Assembly: GCF_006912135.1 (NCBI RefSeq)
Contig: NZ_VIRS01000002.1
Coordinates: 422,676 to 486,675 of the forward strand
Length of the DNA stretch: 64,000 nucleotides
Reading direction: 5' to 3'
DNA from: Cryptosporangium phraense
Lineage (GTDB): Bacteria > Actinomycetota > Actinomycetes > Mycobacteriales > Cryptosporangiaceae
In this document: positions 24,811-33,928 of the stretch, in pieces
Layout of the letters: the number at the start of each line of letters is the position of its first letter
Position numbering within the stretch: position 1 is the stretch's first letter
Translations under genes and position numbers: made by a program
The notes under the pieces: model-generated
What the model was told of the DNA's origin: nothing
The model's input: the letters and a program-made list of their open reading frames with translations, nothing else
The model's database searches: none

Positions 24811-25958
24811 CCGAGCGACATGTACACGGTGAGGGTTTGTTCGGCGATGGCTTCCCAGCTGAACAGGTCGACCGCGCGCTGACGGCCGGCGCGGCCGAGT
24901 TCGCTCCCGCGCAGCGGGTTGCCGACGACCTCGGCGAGCGCGTCGGCCAAGCCGGCCTCGAACGCGGGCAGGTCGTCCGGCGTGTAGGGCACGAGCAGCC
25001 CGGTGACGCCGTCCTGCACGACCTCGGGGATCCCGCCGACGGCGCTGGCCACCACCGGCGCCCGGCACGCCATCGCCTCGAGGTTGACGATGCCCAGCGG
25101 CTCGTAGACCGACGGGCAGGCGAACACCGCGGCGTGGCTGAGCAGCGAGATGACGTCCTCGCGGGGCAGCATCTCGGTCTGGTGCAGCACGGTGTGCCCG
25201 GCGGCGCGCAGCCGCTCGATCCGCTCGGTGACCTCGGCCGCGATCTCCGGCGTGTCCGGCGCCGAGGCGCACAGCACGAGCTGGATGTTCTTGTCGATCC
25301 GCTCGGCCGCGGCCAGCAGGTGCGTGATGCCCTTCTGCCGGGTGATGCGGCCGACGTAGAGGATGTACGGCCGGTCGGTGTCGATGCCGACCTGGTGCAG
25401 TGCGGCGTCGTCGGTGGTGGGCGAGTACAGCTCGGTGTCGACGCCGTTGTGGACGACGTGGATCCGGCCGGCGTCGAGCGCGGGGTAGGCGGTCAGCACG
25501 TCTTCGCGCATGCCGTTGCTGACCGCGATGACCGCGTCGGCGCCCTCGAACGCGGTGCGCTCGGCCCACGACGAGATGCGGTAGCCGCCGCCCAGCTGCT
25601 CGGCCTTCCACGGCCGCAGCGGCTCCAGCGAGTGCGCGGTGACGACGTGCGGCTTGTCGTGCAGCAGCTTGGCCAGGTGCCCGCCGAGGTTCGCGTACCA
25701 GGTGTGCGAGTGGACGACGCTGACGTCACCGATGCCGTTGGCCATCTCGAGGTCGATGGAGAGTGCCCGAATTGCACCGTTCGCGTTGGCCAGCGACTCC
25801 GGCGGCGTGTAGGCCCGGGCGTCGGGGCGGGGCTTGCCGAACGCGTGCACCTCGACGTCGACGAGGCGTCGTAGTTCTCGGACGAGGAAGTCGACGTGGA
25901 CGCCCGCGCCCCCATAGACCTCGGGCGGGTATTCGTTGGTCAGAACCGCGACGCGCAT
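24807..25958 (-). CDS. glgM: Alpha-maltose-1-phosphate synthase (GlgA-like glycosyltransferase, GT4)
   Basis: A 383-aa GT4 glycosyltransferase. The N-terminus MRVAVLTNEYPPEVYGGAGVH is that of the actinobacterial 'GlgA' enzymes, of which M. tuberculosis Rv1212c was shown to make maltose-1-phosphate from ADP-glucose and glucose-1-phosphate (GlgM). The C-terminal nucleotide-sugar site has CPSVYEPLGIVNLEAMAC. It is divergent from glgC, which supplies ADP-glucose, so the pair forms an alpha-glucan module feeding the GlgE route. ATG 25958 is preferred to GTG 25967. Confidence 0.92.
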   Translation of the reverse strand: MRVAVLTNEYPPEVYGGAGVHVDFLVRELRRLVDVEVHAFGKPRPDARAYTPPESLANANGAIRALSIDLEMANGIGDVSVVHSHTWYANLGGHLAKLLHDKPHVVTAHSLEPLRPWKAEQLGGGYRISSWAERTAFEGADAVIAVSNGMREDVLTAYPALDAGRIHVVHNGVDTELYSPTTDDAALHQVGIDTDRPYILYVGRITRQKGITHLLAAAERIDKNIQLVLCASAPDTPEIAAEVTERIERLRAAGHTVLHQTEMLPREDVISLLSHAAVFACPSVYEPLGIVNLEAMACRAPVVASAVGGIPEVVQDGVTGLLVPYTPDDLPAFEAGLADALAEVVGNPLRGSELGRAGRQRAVDLFSWEAIAEQTLTVYMSLG

Positions 25959-25991
25959 AGCGCACACCCTACGGCCCGACCCTGGATTCCT

Positions 25992-26024
25992 TGTTGTGTC
26001 AACAGCGTTAAACCTGTGGCCACA
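25992..26024. promoter_or_regulatory. Palindromic elements in the glgM-glgC divergent promoter
   Basis: The 109-bp gap between the divergent glucan genes contains TGTTG-TGT-CAACA (25992-26004) and the perfect palindrome TGTGGCCACA (26015-26024). The stretch is clearly less GC-rich than the flanking genes. They may be operators acting on both genes; no regulator can be named. Confidence 0.35.
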
Positions 26025-26067
26025 ATCCCGACTAGGACGGCGGTCTCCGGGGAACTAGGGTCGCACT

Positions 26068-27297
26068 ATGGTGGGTGGCTCGGTGACACGTTCAGTTCTC
26101 GGCATCGTCCTGGCTGGTGGCGAGGGCAAGCGGCTGATGCCGTTGACAGCGGACCGGGCCAAGCCCGCGGTCCCCTTCGGCGGCCCTTATCGCCTGATCG
26201 ACTTCGTTTTGTCGAACTTGGTCAACGCGGAGATCCGGAAGATCTGCGTTCTGACCCAGTACAAGTCCCATTCGCTCGACCGACACGTCACCACCACGTG
26301 GCGGATGAGCACGCTGCTCGGGAACTACGTGACCCCGGTCCCGGCCCAGCAGCGCCTCGGCCCGCGCTGGTACACCGGCTCGGCCGACGCGATCTACCAG
26401 TCGCTGAACCTCGTGTACGACGAGGACCCGGAGTACATCGCGGTCTTCGGCGCCGATCACGTGTACCGGATGGACCCGGCGCAGATGATCGAGCAGCACG
26501 TGTTCTCCGGCGCCGGCGTGACCGTCGCCGGCATCCGCGTCCCGCGCCACGAGGCCACCGCGTTCGGCGTCATCAAGACGGCCGAGGACGGCCGGACGAT
26601 CAGCGAGTTCCTGGAGAAGCCGGCCGACCCGCCGGGCGTCCCGGACGACCCGAACGTGGCCTACGCGTCGATGGGCAACTACGTCTTCACGACGAAGACG
26701 CTTCTCGACGCGCTGCGACTGGACGCCGAAGACCCGGCGTCGGCCCACGACATGGGCGGCAACATCATCCCGATGCTGGTCGGCAAGGGCGAGGCCGCGG
26801 TCTACGATTTCTCCGACAACGAGGTGCCGGGCGCGACCGATCGCGACCGCGGCTACTGGCGTGACGTCGGGACGCTCGACTCGTACTACGAGGCCCACCG
26901 TGACCTGGCGTCGGTGCACCCGATCTTCAACCTGTACAACCGCGACTGGCCGATCCTGACGTCGATGCCGCAGCTGCCGCCGGCGAAGTTCGCGCTGACC
27001 GGCCGGGCCATCGAGTCGATCGTCTCGGCCGGCTGCATCGTCACCGGCGAGGTGCGCGACTCGGTGCTCTCGCCCGGCGTCCTGGTCGGGGCGAAGGCCG
27101 AGGTCTCGGAGTCGGTGCTGCTCAACGGCGTCGTGATCGGCGAGGGCGCGATCGTCCGCAACGCGATCCTCGACAAGAACGTCGTCGTGCCGCCGGGCGC
27201 GCGGATCGGCGTCGACGGGGACCTCGACCGGCACAACTACCGGGTCAGCGAGGGCGGGGTCGTCGTGCTCGGCAAGGGCCAGCCGGTCATCGTCTGA
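26068..27297 (+). CDS. glgC: Glucose-1-phosphate adenylyltransferase
   Basis: GlgC (about 409 aa) makes ADP-glucose from ATP and glucose-1-phosphate. The nucleotidyltransferase motif [20 protein letters not shown] is at the N-terminus. [10 protein letters not shown] and the sugar-phosphate site FLEKP are present. The C-terminal left-handed beta-helix follows from about residue 300. ATG 26068 is used; GTG 26083 ([12 protein letters not shown]) is an equally reasonable start. It overlaps the convergent methyltransferase gene by 11 bp. Confidence 0.94.
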   Translation: MVGGSVTRSVLGIVLAGGEGKRLMPLTADRAKPAVPFGGPYRLIDFVLSNLVNAEIRKICVLTQYKSHSLDRHVTTTWRMSTLLGNYVTPVPAQQRLGPRWYTGSADAIYQSLNLVYDEDPEYIAVFGADHVYRMDPAQMIEQHVFSGAGVTVAGIRVPRHEATAFGVIKTAEDGRTISEFLEKPADPPGVPDDPNVAYASMGNYVFTTKTLLDALRLDAEDPASAHDMGGNIIPMLVGKGEAAVYDFSDNEVPGATDRDRGYWRDVGTLDSYYEAHRDLASVHPIFNLYNRDWPILTSMPQLPPAKFALTGRAIESIVSAGCIVTGEVRDSVLSPGVLVGAKAEVSESVLLNGVVIGEGAIVRNAILDKNVVVPPGARIGVDGDLDRHNYRVSEGGVVVLGKGQPVIV

Positions 27298-27943
27298 CCG
27301 CGACCAGCAGGCCGTCGTCGACCGGGAGGATCGCCGGGGTGAGGGCCGGGTGGTCGCGGATCGTGCGCAGCAGTTCCCGGGCCACCAGCGTGATCGGGTC
27401 GCGGACGCCGGGCTCCGCGACCCGCCCGCCGAGCAGCACGCCGCCGAACGCGACCGCTCCGCCCGGCCGGAGTAACCGGAGGGCCTCGACGAGGTAGTCC
27501 GGGTACTCGGTGACCGGTGCGTCGCTGATCAGCACCAGGTCGTAGTAGCCGTCGGCCAGCCGGGGCAGGACGTCCAGGGCCCGGCCGTTGATCAGCCGGG
27601 CCCGGCTCGGCGGGACGCCGGCCTCGCGGAACGCCAGCCGCGCCGCGCTCTGCAGCTCGGACTCCGAGTCGATGCTCGTGAGGACGCCGTCCGGCCGCAT
27701 GCCACGCAGCACCCAGAGCCCGCTGACGCCGGTGCCGGTGCCGACCTCGACGACGGCCTTGGCCTGCATCGCGGCCGCGAGCATCCGCAGCGCGGCTCCG
27801 CAGTCGGGGGAGATGGCGAGGCAGCCGAGCTCGGCGGCCCGGGCCCGGGCGGTGGTCAGCACCGCGTCCTCGGGGGCGACGTCGTGCGGTTTCTTGGACC
27901 TTTCGGGCAACGAGGGCATGCCGGGGCGCGCTGAGGCATCCAT
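27287..27943 (-). CDS. O-methyltransferase (class I, Rv1220c-like)
   Basis: A 218-aa SAM-dependent methyltransferase of the CCoAOMT-like O-methyltransferase_3 family. [19 protein letters not shown] is the SAM-binding loop, and DLVLISDAP holds the metal-ligand region. ATG 27943 lies behind GGAGGGA on the minus strand; the longer frame lacks support. In M. tuberculosis the same gene (Rv1220c) sits next to sigE. Its substrate is unknown. Confidence 0.9.
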   Translation of the reverse strand: MDASARPGMPSLPERSKKPHDVAPEDAVLTTARARAAELGCLAISPDCGAALRMLAAAMQAKAVVEVGTGTGVSGLWVLRGMRPDGVLTSIDSESELQSAARLAFREAGVPPSRARLINGRALDVLPRLADGYYDLVLISDAPVTEYPDYLVEALRLLRPGGAVAFGGVLLGGRVAEPGVRDPITLVARELLRTIRDHPALTPAILPVDDGLLVAVRR

Positions 27944-27983
27944 CACAGTCCCTCCGTCCCAGCACCGCCTCGGACAGGGTAGG

Positions 27984-28010
27984 GGAACGCGCTCGGCCCG
28001 CGATCCGTTG
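27984..28010 (+). promoter_or_regulatory. SigE-type ECF promoter upstream of sigE
   Basis: GGAAC (27984-27988, within GGGGAAC) and GTTG (28007-28010) are separated by 18 bp. This matches the -35/-10 pattern known for mycobacterial SigE-controlled promoters. It is about 110 bp upstream of the sigE start, which suggests that sigE activates itself under envelope stress. Confidence 0.6.
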
Positions 28011-28122
28011 GCAGGCAGGAAGCACCTGGCGCGGCGGATGTTCTCAGCCGCGCCACAGCGAGGAGTGGGAGGGTCCGGGCACAATGGTGATCACACCGAT
28101 AGCGCCTGAGAAGGAGGTCGCT

Positions 28123-28713
28123 GTGAGCACGGCCTCCGACGAGCCCGCTGAGACAGGGTTCAACGAAGGTGTGGTGTGGGACCCGCCGGCCTGGGACGAG
28201 GTCGTCCGGGAGCACTCCGCCCGCGTCTACCGGCTGGCCTACCGCCTCACCGGCAACCGCCCCGACGCCGAGGACCTCACCCAGGAGGTCTTCGTCCGGG
28301 TGTTCCGCGCGCTCGACCGCTACCGCCCCGGCACGTTCGAGGGCTGGCTGCACCGCATCACGACGAACCTCTTCCTCGACCTCGCCCGCCGCCGCGCGCG
28401 TATCCGCTTCGAGGCCCTGCCCGACGACGCCGAGCGCGTGCCCGGCCGCGAGCGCAGCCCCGAGCAGGTCTACGTCGACGAGAACCTCGACGACGACGTC
28501 CAGCGGGCGCTGGCCGCGCTGCCACCGGACTTCCGGGCTCCGGTCGTGCTCTGCGACATCGAGGGCCTCTCGTACGAGGAGATCGCGGCGACGCTGGGCG
28601 TCAAGCTCGGCACCGTCCGCAGCCGCATCCACCGCGGCCGCAGCCAGCTCCGCGAGGCGCTGGCCCACCGCGCACCGAAGAACTCGCCCTACGGCGAGGG
28701 GGCGACGTCGTGA
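28123..28713 (+). CDS. sigE: ECF RNA polymerase sigma factor SigE
   Basis: A 196-aa extracytoplasmic-function sigma factor. Region 2 includes [20 protein letters not shown] and the -10 contact helix; region 4 has [20 protein letters not shown], the helix-turn-helix for the -35 box. GTG 28123 is placed 5 nt after AAGGAGG (28111-28117). ATG 28084 in the same frame would add 13 residues; the mycobacterial SigE also has alternative starts. The downstream order anti-sigma, RseB-like, htrA and tatB marks this as the envelope-stress sigma operon. Confidence 0.93.
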   Translation: MSTASDEPAETGFNEGVVWDPPAWDEVVREHSARVYRLAYRLTGNRPDAEDLTQEVFVRVFRALDRYRPGTFEGWLHRITTNLFLDLARRRARIRFEALPDDAERVPGRERSPEQVYVDENLDDDVQRALAALPPDFRAPVVLCDIEGLSYEEIAATLGVKLGTVRSRIHRGRSQLREALAHRAPKNSPYGEGATS

Positions 28714-29327
28714 CGGGGCCGCGTCGAGACCCGCACCTGGGTGAGCTCGCGTCCGCATTCGCGGACGACGCGCTCGACCTGACCACCCGCGACAGGGTCC
28801 TCGTCCATCTCGCGCACTGCGCCGAGTGCCGGGCCGAGGTCGAGGGGCACCGCCAGGTGAAGGCCCGGCTGGCCAAGCTCGAGTCGCCGCCCTGCCCGAG
28901 CTCCCTGCTCGACCGGCTGCGGGCGCTTCCCGAGTGCACGCCCGCCGAGCGGTCGGCGCCCGAGCTCACGCCTCCGCCGGTCCGTCTGGAGGCCAGCTTT
29001 CGGTCGGTGGCCCCGGCGGGTCGTCCGTCGGGCTCCCGTCGTCCGGTAGCCGTCCCCGGCCGACGTCGGCCCGCCGGCCGCGGCCCGGCCGGCGCCCGGC
29101 CCGGTAATCGCCGCCTGCGCCGCAAGGTCATGGCGACGGCGGTCGGCGGCGTGGCCGCGTTCGCGATCAGCCTCGGCACGGTCGTCGTCCTCGGCGGCGA
29201 CCAGCAGCCGACGACGGTGAACCCGCCGATGCTGACGTACATCAAGGAGCACGGCGCGACGACCGGGGGCGTGCCCGGTGGTGATCGCGAGGCCTCCGTC
29301 GTCGACGTAGCGGACGACCACGAGTGA
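28710..29327 (+). CDS. rseA: Anti-sigma factor with zinc-binding domain (RseA-like)
   Basis: A 205-aa membrane anti-sigma factor. The ZAS zinc motif is visible near residue 35 ([15 protein letters not shown]). A Pro/Arg-rich linker is followed by one membrane helix (about residues 140-162, [19 protein letters not shown]) and a short outer tail. GTG 28710 overlaps the sigE stop, so the two are made together. In M. tuberculosis, RseA binds SigE through this domain and is removed by phosphorylation and proteolysis. Confidence 0.92.
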   Translation: MTGPRRDPHLGELASAFADDALDLTTRDRVLVHLAHCAECRAEVEGHRQVKARLAKLESPPCPSSLLDRLRALPECTPAERSAPELTPPPVRLEASFRSVAPAGRPSGSRRPVAVPGRRRPAGRGPAGARPGNRRLRRKVMATAVGGVAAFAISLGTVVVLGGDQQPTTVNPPMLTYIKEHGATTGGVPGGDREASVVDVADDHE

Positions 29328-30469
29328 AGCGGGTCGGGCTGTTGCGCGTGGCCCGTCGGTTCGTGCTCGTGATGGGCGCGGGGGCGCTCGGAGCCGTGGT
29401 GTGTTCCACCGGCGTCTACCTGTTCGTCCCGGCTCCGGTCGAGACGACCGGTGCCGGTCAGTCCGGTGGCGGCACGACGCTCCGTAGCGCGCCCGCCCGA
29501 ACGACGATGGGGACGTCGGAGCGCCGGGCGCTCGACCTCCTGCGACGGGCCGGGCGGGCGCCGGCCGAGATCAACTACCAGGGCACCAAGCTGTTCAAGA
29601 GCTGGTCGCGCTGGGGCCAGATGACGACCACCGCGTACATCCGGAACGTGCCCGGCCAGGGCGTCACGGTCGTCGCCAACGACGGGTCCGGCCGGGGCGT
29701 CTCCGGCCAGCGCAGCTCCCAGTTGGAGAGCGCGGACGTCAAGCCCGACCTCTCGGATTCCGCCCTGGCGACGTTGACCCAGGCCTACCGGGTGCAGATC
29801 GGCGGCGCCGAGCGGATGCTCGACCGCGCGGTGACCCGGGTCGACGTCCTGCGGCTGTCCGGCACCGTGGTCGGCCACATCTGGCTCGACGACGCCACCG
29901 GGCTGGCCGTGCAGCGCGAGCTGCTCGACACGGCCGGGCGGGTGATCCGCCGCTCGGTGTTCACCGGGCTGAGCATCCTGCCGGCCGTGGCGGCGGCCCC
30001 GTCGCCGGTCAGCGACGTCTCGGACTGCGCCGACGGGTTGTCGGCGGCGCAGCTGGCCGACCTCGCGGAGGAGGGCTGGGACCTGCCCGGCACCCAGCTG
30101 GCCGGCCTCACCCAGGTGTGTGCCCGGACCGTGGGCACCGGCGCCGACCGGTCGATCCAGCTCAGCTACTCCGACGGCCTGTTCACGCTCTCGCTCTTCG
30201 CCCAGCAGGGCCGGCTCGACCCGGCGGTACCGGCCGGTTTCAGCCGCCGCCAGGTCGGCTCCACCGACGTCTACCTGCGCTGTGGTCTCTACCGGGAGCT
30301 CAGCTGGGCGCGCTCGGGCATGGTCTACACGATGGTCACCGACGCACCGGACAGCACCGTGACGTCGATCGTCGAGGCTGTTCCTACGGTTACACCCGAC
30401 GACGGTGTTCTCGCCCGGATGAGTAAGGGTATCCGCAGAGTGGGATCGTGGGTCGATCCATTCCACTGA
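29324..30469 (+). CDS. RseB/MucB-like sigma-E regulatory protein
   Basis: A 381-aa exported or membrane-anchored protein: basic N-terminus, then one hydrophobic helix (about residues 14-35). The LolA-like fold of MucB/RseB proteins fits residues 70-230 (INYQGTKLFKSWSRWG at the start, HIWLDDATGLAVQRELLDTAG later). The C-terminal domain has two cysteines far apart. In proteobacteria RseB shields the anti-sigma factor until lipids or misfolded porins displace it. GTG 29324 overlaps the anti-sigma stop (GTGA), so a comparable role toward the RseA-like protein is likely. M. tuberculosis lacks this gene at the same position. Confidence 0.78.
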   Translation: MKRVGLLRVARRFVLVMGAGALGAVVCSTGVYLFVPAPVETTGAGQSGGGTTLRSAPARTTMGTSERRALDLLRRAGRAPAEINYQGTKLFKSWSRWGQMTTTAYIRNVPGQGVTVVANDGSGRGVSGQRSSQLESADVKPDLSDSALATLTQAYRVQIGGAERMLDRAVTRVDVLRLSGTVVGHIWLDDATGLAVQRELLDTAGRVIRRSVFTGLSILPAVAAAPSPVSDVSDCADGLSAAQLADLAEEGWDLPGTQLAGLTQVCARTVGTGADRSIQLSYSDGLFTLSLFAQQGRLDPAVPAGFSRRQVGSTDVYLRCGLYRELSWARSGMVYTMVTDAPDSTVTSIVEAVPTVTPDDGVLARMSKGIRRVGSWVDPFH

Positions 30470-30551
30470 CTCGCTCGTGTGGAATACGCGAGGAACACTG
30501 GAGTTGAAGCACCCGGCGGCCGAGCCGGGGCTCCGAGGCGGAGGTACCCCC

Positions 30552-32186
30552 TTGACCGACGCGAGCCGGGTCGGCGGACGACCGGCCGACCCGTCCGCAG
30601 CAGGGTCGGAGGCGGCCGGGTCTCCGGCCGGGTCTCCGGCCGGGGGATCCTCGGCGCCGGGTAGCGGCGCGGGGGGTGGCTCGCCCTGGATCAACCCGCA
30701 GTCCGGTAACGGGTCGTGGGCCAATCCGCAGCCTGGCCCTGGGTACTCGCCGACCGGGGAGGTCTACGGGGCTCCTCGGAGCAACGGGTATCCGTCGAAC
30801 AGTTATCCGACCGGTCCGGTGCCGGCTCCGCCGCGTCTGGGGCCCGTAGGGCCCGGGGGCGGGGTGCCTGGAGGCGGTGGCCCCGGTTCCGGCGGGCCTC
30901 CCGGGCCCGGGGGGGCTGGAGGGCCTGGGGGCGGGGTTCCTGGGGCTGGGGGGCCGCCGGCGGGGTCGCCGTTCTGGTCGCAGGCCGGGGCGCGGGATCC
31001 TTGGCGTGACCCGTCGGCCGCGCCCGCGTGGCTCGCGCCGACGCCGCCGGGCACTCCGCCGCCGGTCGGCCCGCCGATGCGCGCCGACGAGCCGGGCCGA
31101 CGCGGTGGCCTGGGCTCGATGCTGCTCGTCTCGATCGTCGTCGCGGTGGTCGCGGGCCTGCTCGGAGGTGCGCTCGGCTACGTGGTGGCCGCCCGGACCG
31201 CCGGTGACACGTTCTCGCTCGGCAACAGCTCGGGCTCGACGCCGGAGCTGGCCGAGCGTCCGCCGACGTCGCTGGCCGGCATCGCCAAGATCGTGCAGCC
31301 GAGCGTCGTCACGGTCGTGATCCGCTCGGCCAGCGGCAACGGCAACGGCTCGGGCTTCGTCATCGACGACAAGGGTTACGTCCTCACGAACAACCACGTG
31401 GCCGCCCCGGCTGCCGCCGGTGGCACGCTCCGGGTCGTGTTCAGCGACGGCTCGTCGGTGGCCGCGTCCATCGTCGGACGCGACGCGGGCTCGGACGTCG
31501 CCGTGCTGAAGATCTCCAAGGACGACCTCAAGCCGGTGAAGTTCGGCGACTCGGACAAGATCGCGATCGGCGACCCGACCGTGGCCTTCGGTTCCCCGCT
31601 GGGGCTGGCCGACACCGTGACCAGCGGCATCGTCAGCGCGGTCGATCGTCCCGTGCGCACCGGCGGCGAGAGCGGCCAGAGCCAGGGCAACGAGGATTCG
31701 GCGTTCATGGCCGCGATCCAGACCGACGCGGCGATCAACCCCGGTAACTCGGGCGGGCCGCTCGTCGACGGCGCCGGCCGCGTGATCGGCGTCAACTCGG
31801 CGATCGCCGCGCTGCCCAGCCAGAGCGGGTCGAGCGGCGGCAACATCGGCATCGGTTTTGCGATCCCGATCAACCAGGCCAAGCGCGTCGCCGAGCAGAT
31901 CATCGCGACCGGCTCGGCCCGGACGACGGTCATCGGCGCCGAGGTCGACCTCAACGACGAGAACTCGGCCGGTGCGCCGATGAGCACGGTCGTCGCGGGC
32001 GGCCCGGCCGACAAGGCCGGCCTGAAGGCCGGCGACGTCGTCACCCGGTTCGCCGACCGGCCGATCGAGGACGGCGTGGCGCTGATCGCGCTCGTGCGCA
32101 AGCAGGCTCCGGGCACCAAGGTAGGCGTGACCTACCGGCGCGGCGGTAAGACGACGACCACGACGGTGACGTTGGGTCAGCGTTGA
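30552..32186 (+). CDS. htrA: HtrA-like serine protease with PDZ domain
   Basis: A membrane-anchored trypsin-like protease (544 aa from TTG 30552). A Gly/Pro-rich cytoplasmic part (1 to about 185) is followed by a membrane helix (about 190-216). The protease domain has His282 (TNNHVAA), Asp315 (GSDVAVL) and Ser400 (NPGNSGGPL), and a PDZ domain covers about 450-540. TTG 30552 is chosen as GGCGGAGG lies 7 nt upstream; GTG 30477 would give 569 aa. It acts on misfolded envelope proteins and may cleave the RseA-like protein. It follows the RseB-like gene. Confidence 0.92.
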   Translation: MTDASRVGGRPADPSAAGSEAAGSPAGSPAGGSSAPGSGAGGGSPWINPQSGNGSWANPQPGPGYSPTGEVYGAPRSNGYPSNSYPTGPVPAPPRLGPVGPGGGVPGGGGPGSGGPPGPGGAGGPGGGVPGAGGPPAGSPFWSQAGARDPWRDPSAAPAWLAPTPPGTPPPVGPPMRADEPGRRGGLGSMLLVSIVVAVVAGLLGGALGYVVAARTAGDTFSLGNSSGSTPELAERPPTSLAGIAKIVQPSVVTVVIRSASGNGNGSGFVIDDKGYVLTNNHVAAPAAAGGTLRVVFSDGSSVAASIVGRDAGSDVAVLKISKDDLKPVKFGDSDKIAIGDPTVAFGSPLGLADTVTSGIVSAVDRPVRTGGESGQSQGNEDSAFMAAIQTDAAINPGNSGGPLVDGAGRVIGVNSAIAALPSQSGSSGGNIGIGFAIPINQAKRVAEQIIATGSARTTVIGAEVDLNDENSAGAPMSTVVAGGPADKAGLKAGDVVTRFADRPIEDGVALIALVRKQAPGTKVGVTYRRGGKTTTTTVTLGQR

Positions 32187-32316
32187 CCATACGTTCGGTT
32201 CGCACAGCAAACTGAGGCCTAGGGCGTCTGCCGCGGTGCAGGCGTACGGATTAGGCTGCGGGTGAGCGGCCAGGGACAGCTGTTTGACACGGCGGTGACC
32301 GCGGTGAGGAGCAGCA

Positions 32317-32718
32317 GTGTTCGAGAATCTCGGTTGGTCGGAGATCATCGTCCTGGTGCTGATCGGGCTGTTCGTCTTCGGCCCCGATCGGCTTCCCAAG
32401 GTCATCGGTGAGGCGGGTCGGATGCTGCGGACCCTGCGCCAGATGGCGCGGGGAGCGAGTGCTGAGCTGCGCGACGAGCTAGGCACCGACTTCGAGATAG
32501 AAGATCTCCACCCGAAGCGGTTCGTTCGCAAGCACCTCCTCAGCGAAGAAGACGAAGCAGCCCTGCGGAAGCCGCTCCAGGATGCGATGCGTGATTTCGA
32601 GGAGCTCCAGCACGTCGACGAGGTGACCGAGGCCTACCGAGACGAGACGCCGTCGCCCAACGGCCACAAGACCCCCACCAAGGACCGAGCCGCCCGCTAC
32701 GACGACGATGCGACGTAA
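32317..32718 (+). CDS. tatB: Twin-arginine translocase subunit TatB
   Basis: A 133-aa TatB/Hcf106 protein: an N-terminal membrane helix (MFENLGWSEIIVLVLIGLFV), the FGPDRLP hinge and an amphipathic helix (KVIGEAGRMLRTLRQMARGA), then an acidic tail. With TatC and TatA it exports folded proteins; those genes are not here. It lies after htrA, as in mycobacteria. GTG start at 32317, after GAGGAGCAGC. It is followed by a long repeat-rich spacer. Confidence 0.93.
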   Translation: MFENLGWSEIIVLVLIGLFVFGPDRLPKVIGEAGRMLRTLRQMARGASAELRDELGTDFEIEDLHPKRFVRKHLLSEEDEAALRKPLQDAMRDFEELQHVDEVTEAYRDETPSPNGHKTPTKDRAARYDDDAT

Positions 32719-32778
32719 GGCGGGTTCGGCTTTCCGGCGGAGCGCCGGGAGCCCCGGCGGGCCGGGCCAGCGGACCTC

Positions 32779-32818
32779 TGGCAGGGTCGGCGGATCCCTG
32801 GCAGGGTCGGCGGATCCC
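32779..32818. repeat. Two exact 20-bp tandem repeats
   Basis: TGGCAGGGTCGGCGGATCCC occurs twice head to tail (32779-32798, 32799-32818). Diverged copies (GGGCCAGCGGACC) flank it on both sides. Confidence 0.85.
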
Positions 32819-33713
32819 TCGCATGGGCCAGCGGACCCCTCGTAGGGCCAAGCCGGGCCAAGTTGGGGCCAGCGGGGCCGAGTCGTGGGCGGTAGGGCCG
32901 CGCCGGGGCGGCGGAGAACCGGGGTCGGGCGGGCCAGCTGCCGGATAGGGCCGCGGGGCAACACCGAGCGGCCGAGACGGGCCGCATCCGCCGTTGCGCG
33001 CTGCGGCCGTGTAGTCCGAGCCGAGGTGGGCCCGGGACCGCGGCAGCGGTCACGGGGGCAGGGGCCCTAGGCCGGCGTTCCCGCACGGCGGCTGAGTTGG
33101 CTCGCCCTCGCACCGGAAGCCTCTGCGGCTCCGCAGTGACCTGCGGCCAGTCACTCGCGAGCGGCCTGCGGACGGTCGTCCTGCGCGCCTGTCCGTGTCG
33201 GCATCCCAGACGGCGACCCGCGCCGGACCGCACGCGCGGCGGACAGTACCGCAGCTCGGCGGCGGGCTACGGTCAGTCCTTCCGCGCGGCGGAGGCGGCC
33301 TGCGGACGGCGCGCCCACCAGCCGCGCGGCTGCGGGCCGTGCCTCCCTGGATGCTGCGGCCGGTCTCCTCACGCGGTGGCCCGCGCCGGCCTAGCTAGTC
33401 GGCGCGCCCGCGGGCCGACAGGCGGCGGGGCACCCGCCGCCGGCGCGAGCCACCCGGCGCGGCGGCCGGGCCACGCCACGGATCCCGCGCCCGGACCTGC
33501 GACCAGGACGGCGCTGTGCAGCGGCATGCCCCCCGCGCGGCGGCCTCCCGGACGATGCGGCCTATGCCGGCGCTGAGCGCTACGCAGACGGAACGCTGTC
33601 GGATGCGGCCACGAGCCGCTCAGCGGCCTACGGTCGGTCCTCTCGCGGGGTGGGATGCATCGCCCCCTCTCGCGGTGGACCGCGCTCAACGGCTCGCGCA
33701 GCGGCCCGCAGCC

Positions 33714-33821
33714 AGTCCCCCCACCACAGCGGGCTGAGGCGATCTTCCCGCGCAGCGGGTTGCGGCCAGTCCCCCCACCACAGCGGGCTGAGGCGATCTT
33801 CCCGCGCAGCGGGTTGCGGCC
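33714..33821. repeat. Two 54-bp direct repeats with a decayed third copy
   Basis: A 54-bp unit starting AGTCCCCCCACCACAGCGGG is repeated exactly at 33714-33767 and 33768-33821. A diverged third copy follows (from 33822, GGACCTCCCGCCACAGCGGG). A partial unit precedes the first. The period is a multiple of three, but translation in any frame gives no known protein pattern. Confidence 0.85.
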
Positions 33822-33928
33822 GGACCTCCCGCCACAGCGGGCTGAGACGACCTTCACGCGTGGTGGCCCAGCGGCTCCAGGCTGCGGCCGGCCCCACCAG
33901 GGCGCCCAGGGGCGGGCGAAGCCGCCCC

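Larger units (their letters stand above)
32719..33928. repeat. GC-rich spacer of degenerate repeats, no gene supported
   Basis: About 1.2 kb between convergent tatB and mrp. Open frames exist on both strands and in several phases, but none has domain-like sequence or a ribosome site, and their compositions are Arg/Pro/Gly/Ala-heavy as expected of random GC-rich DNA. The first part has short direct repeats (32779-32818). The middle (about 33120-33660) has recurring GCGGCCTGCGG-C-GTCC-like units, and the end holds 54-bp repeats (33714-33821). Confidence 0.7.

Noticed and set aside
28601..30724. 707-codon open frame on the minus strand
   Set aside because: It lies antisense to the rseA and rseB-like genes, whose motifs (zinc site, membrane helices) and coupled starts are convincing. 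Its product is low-complexity Arg/Pro/Gly.
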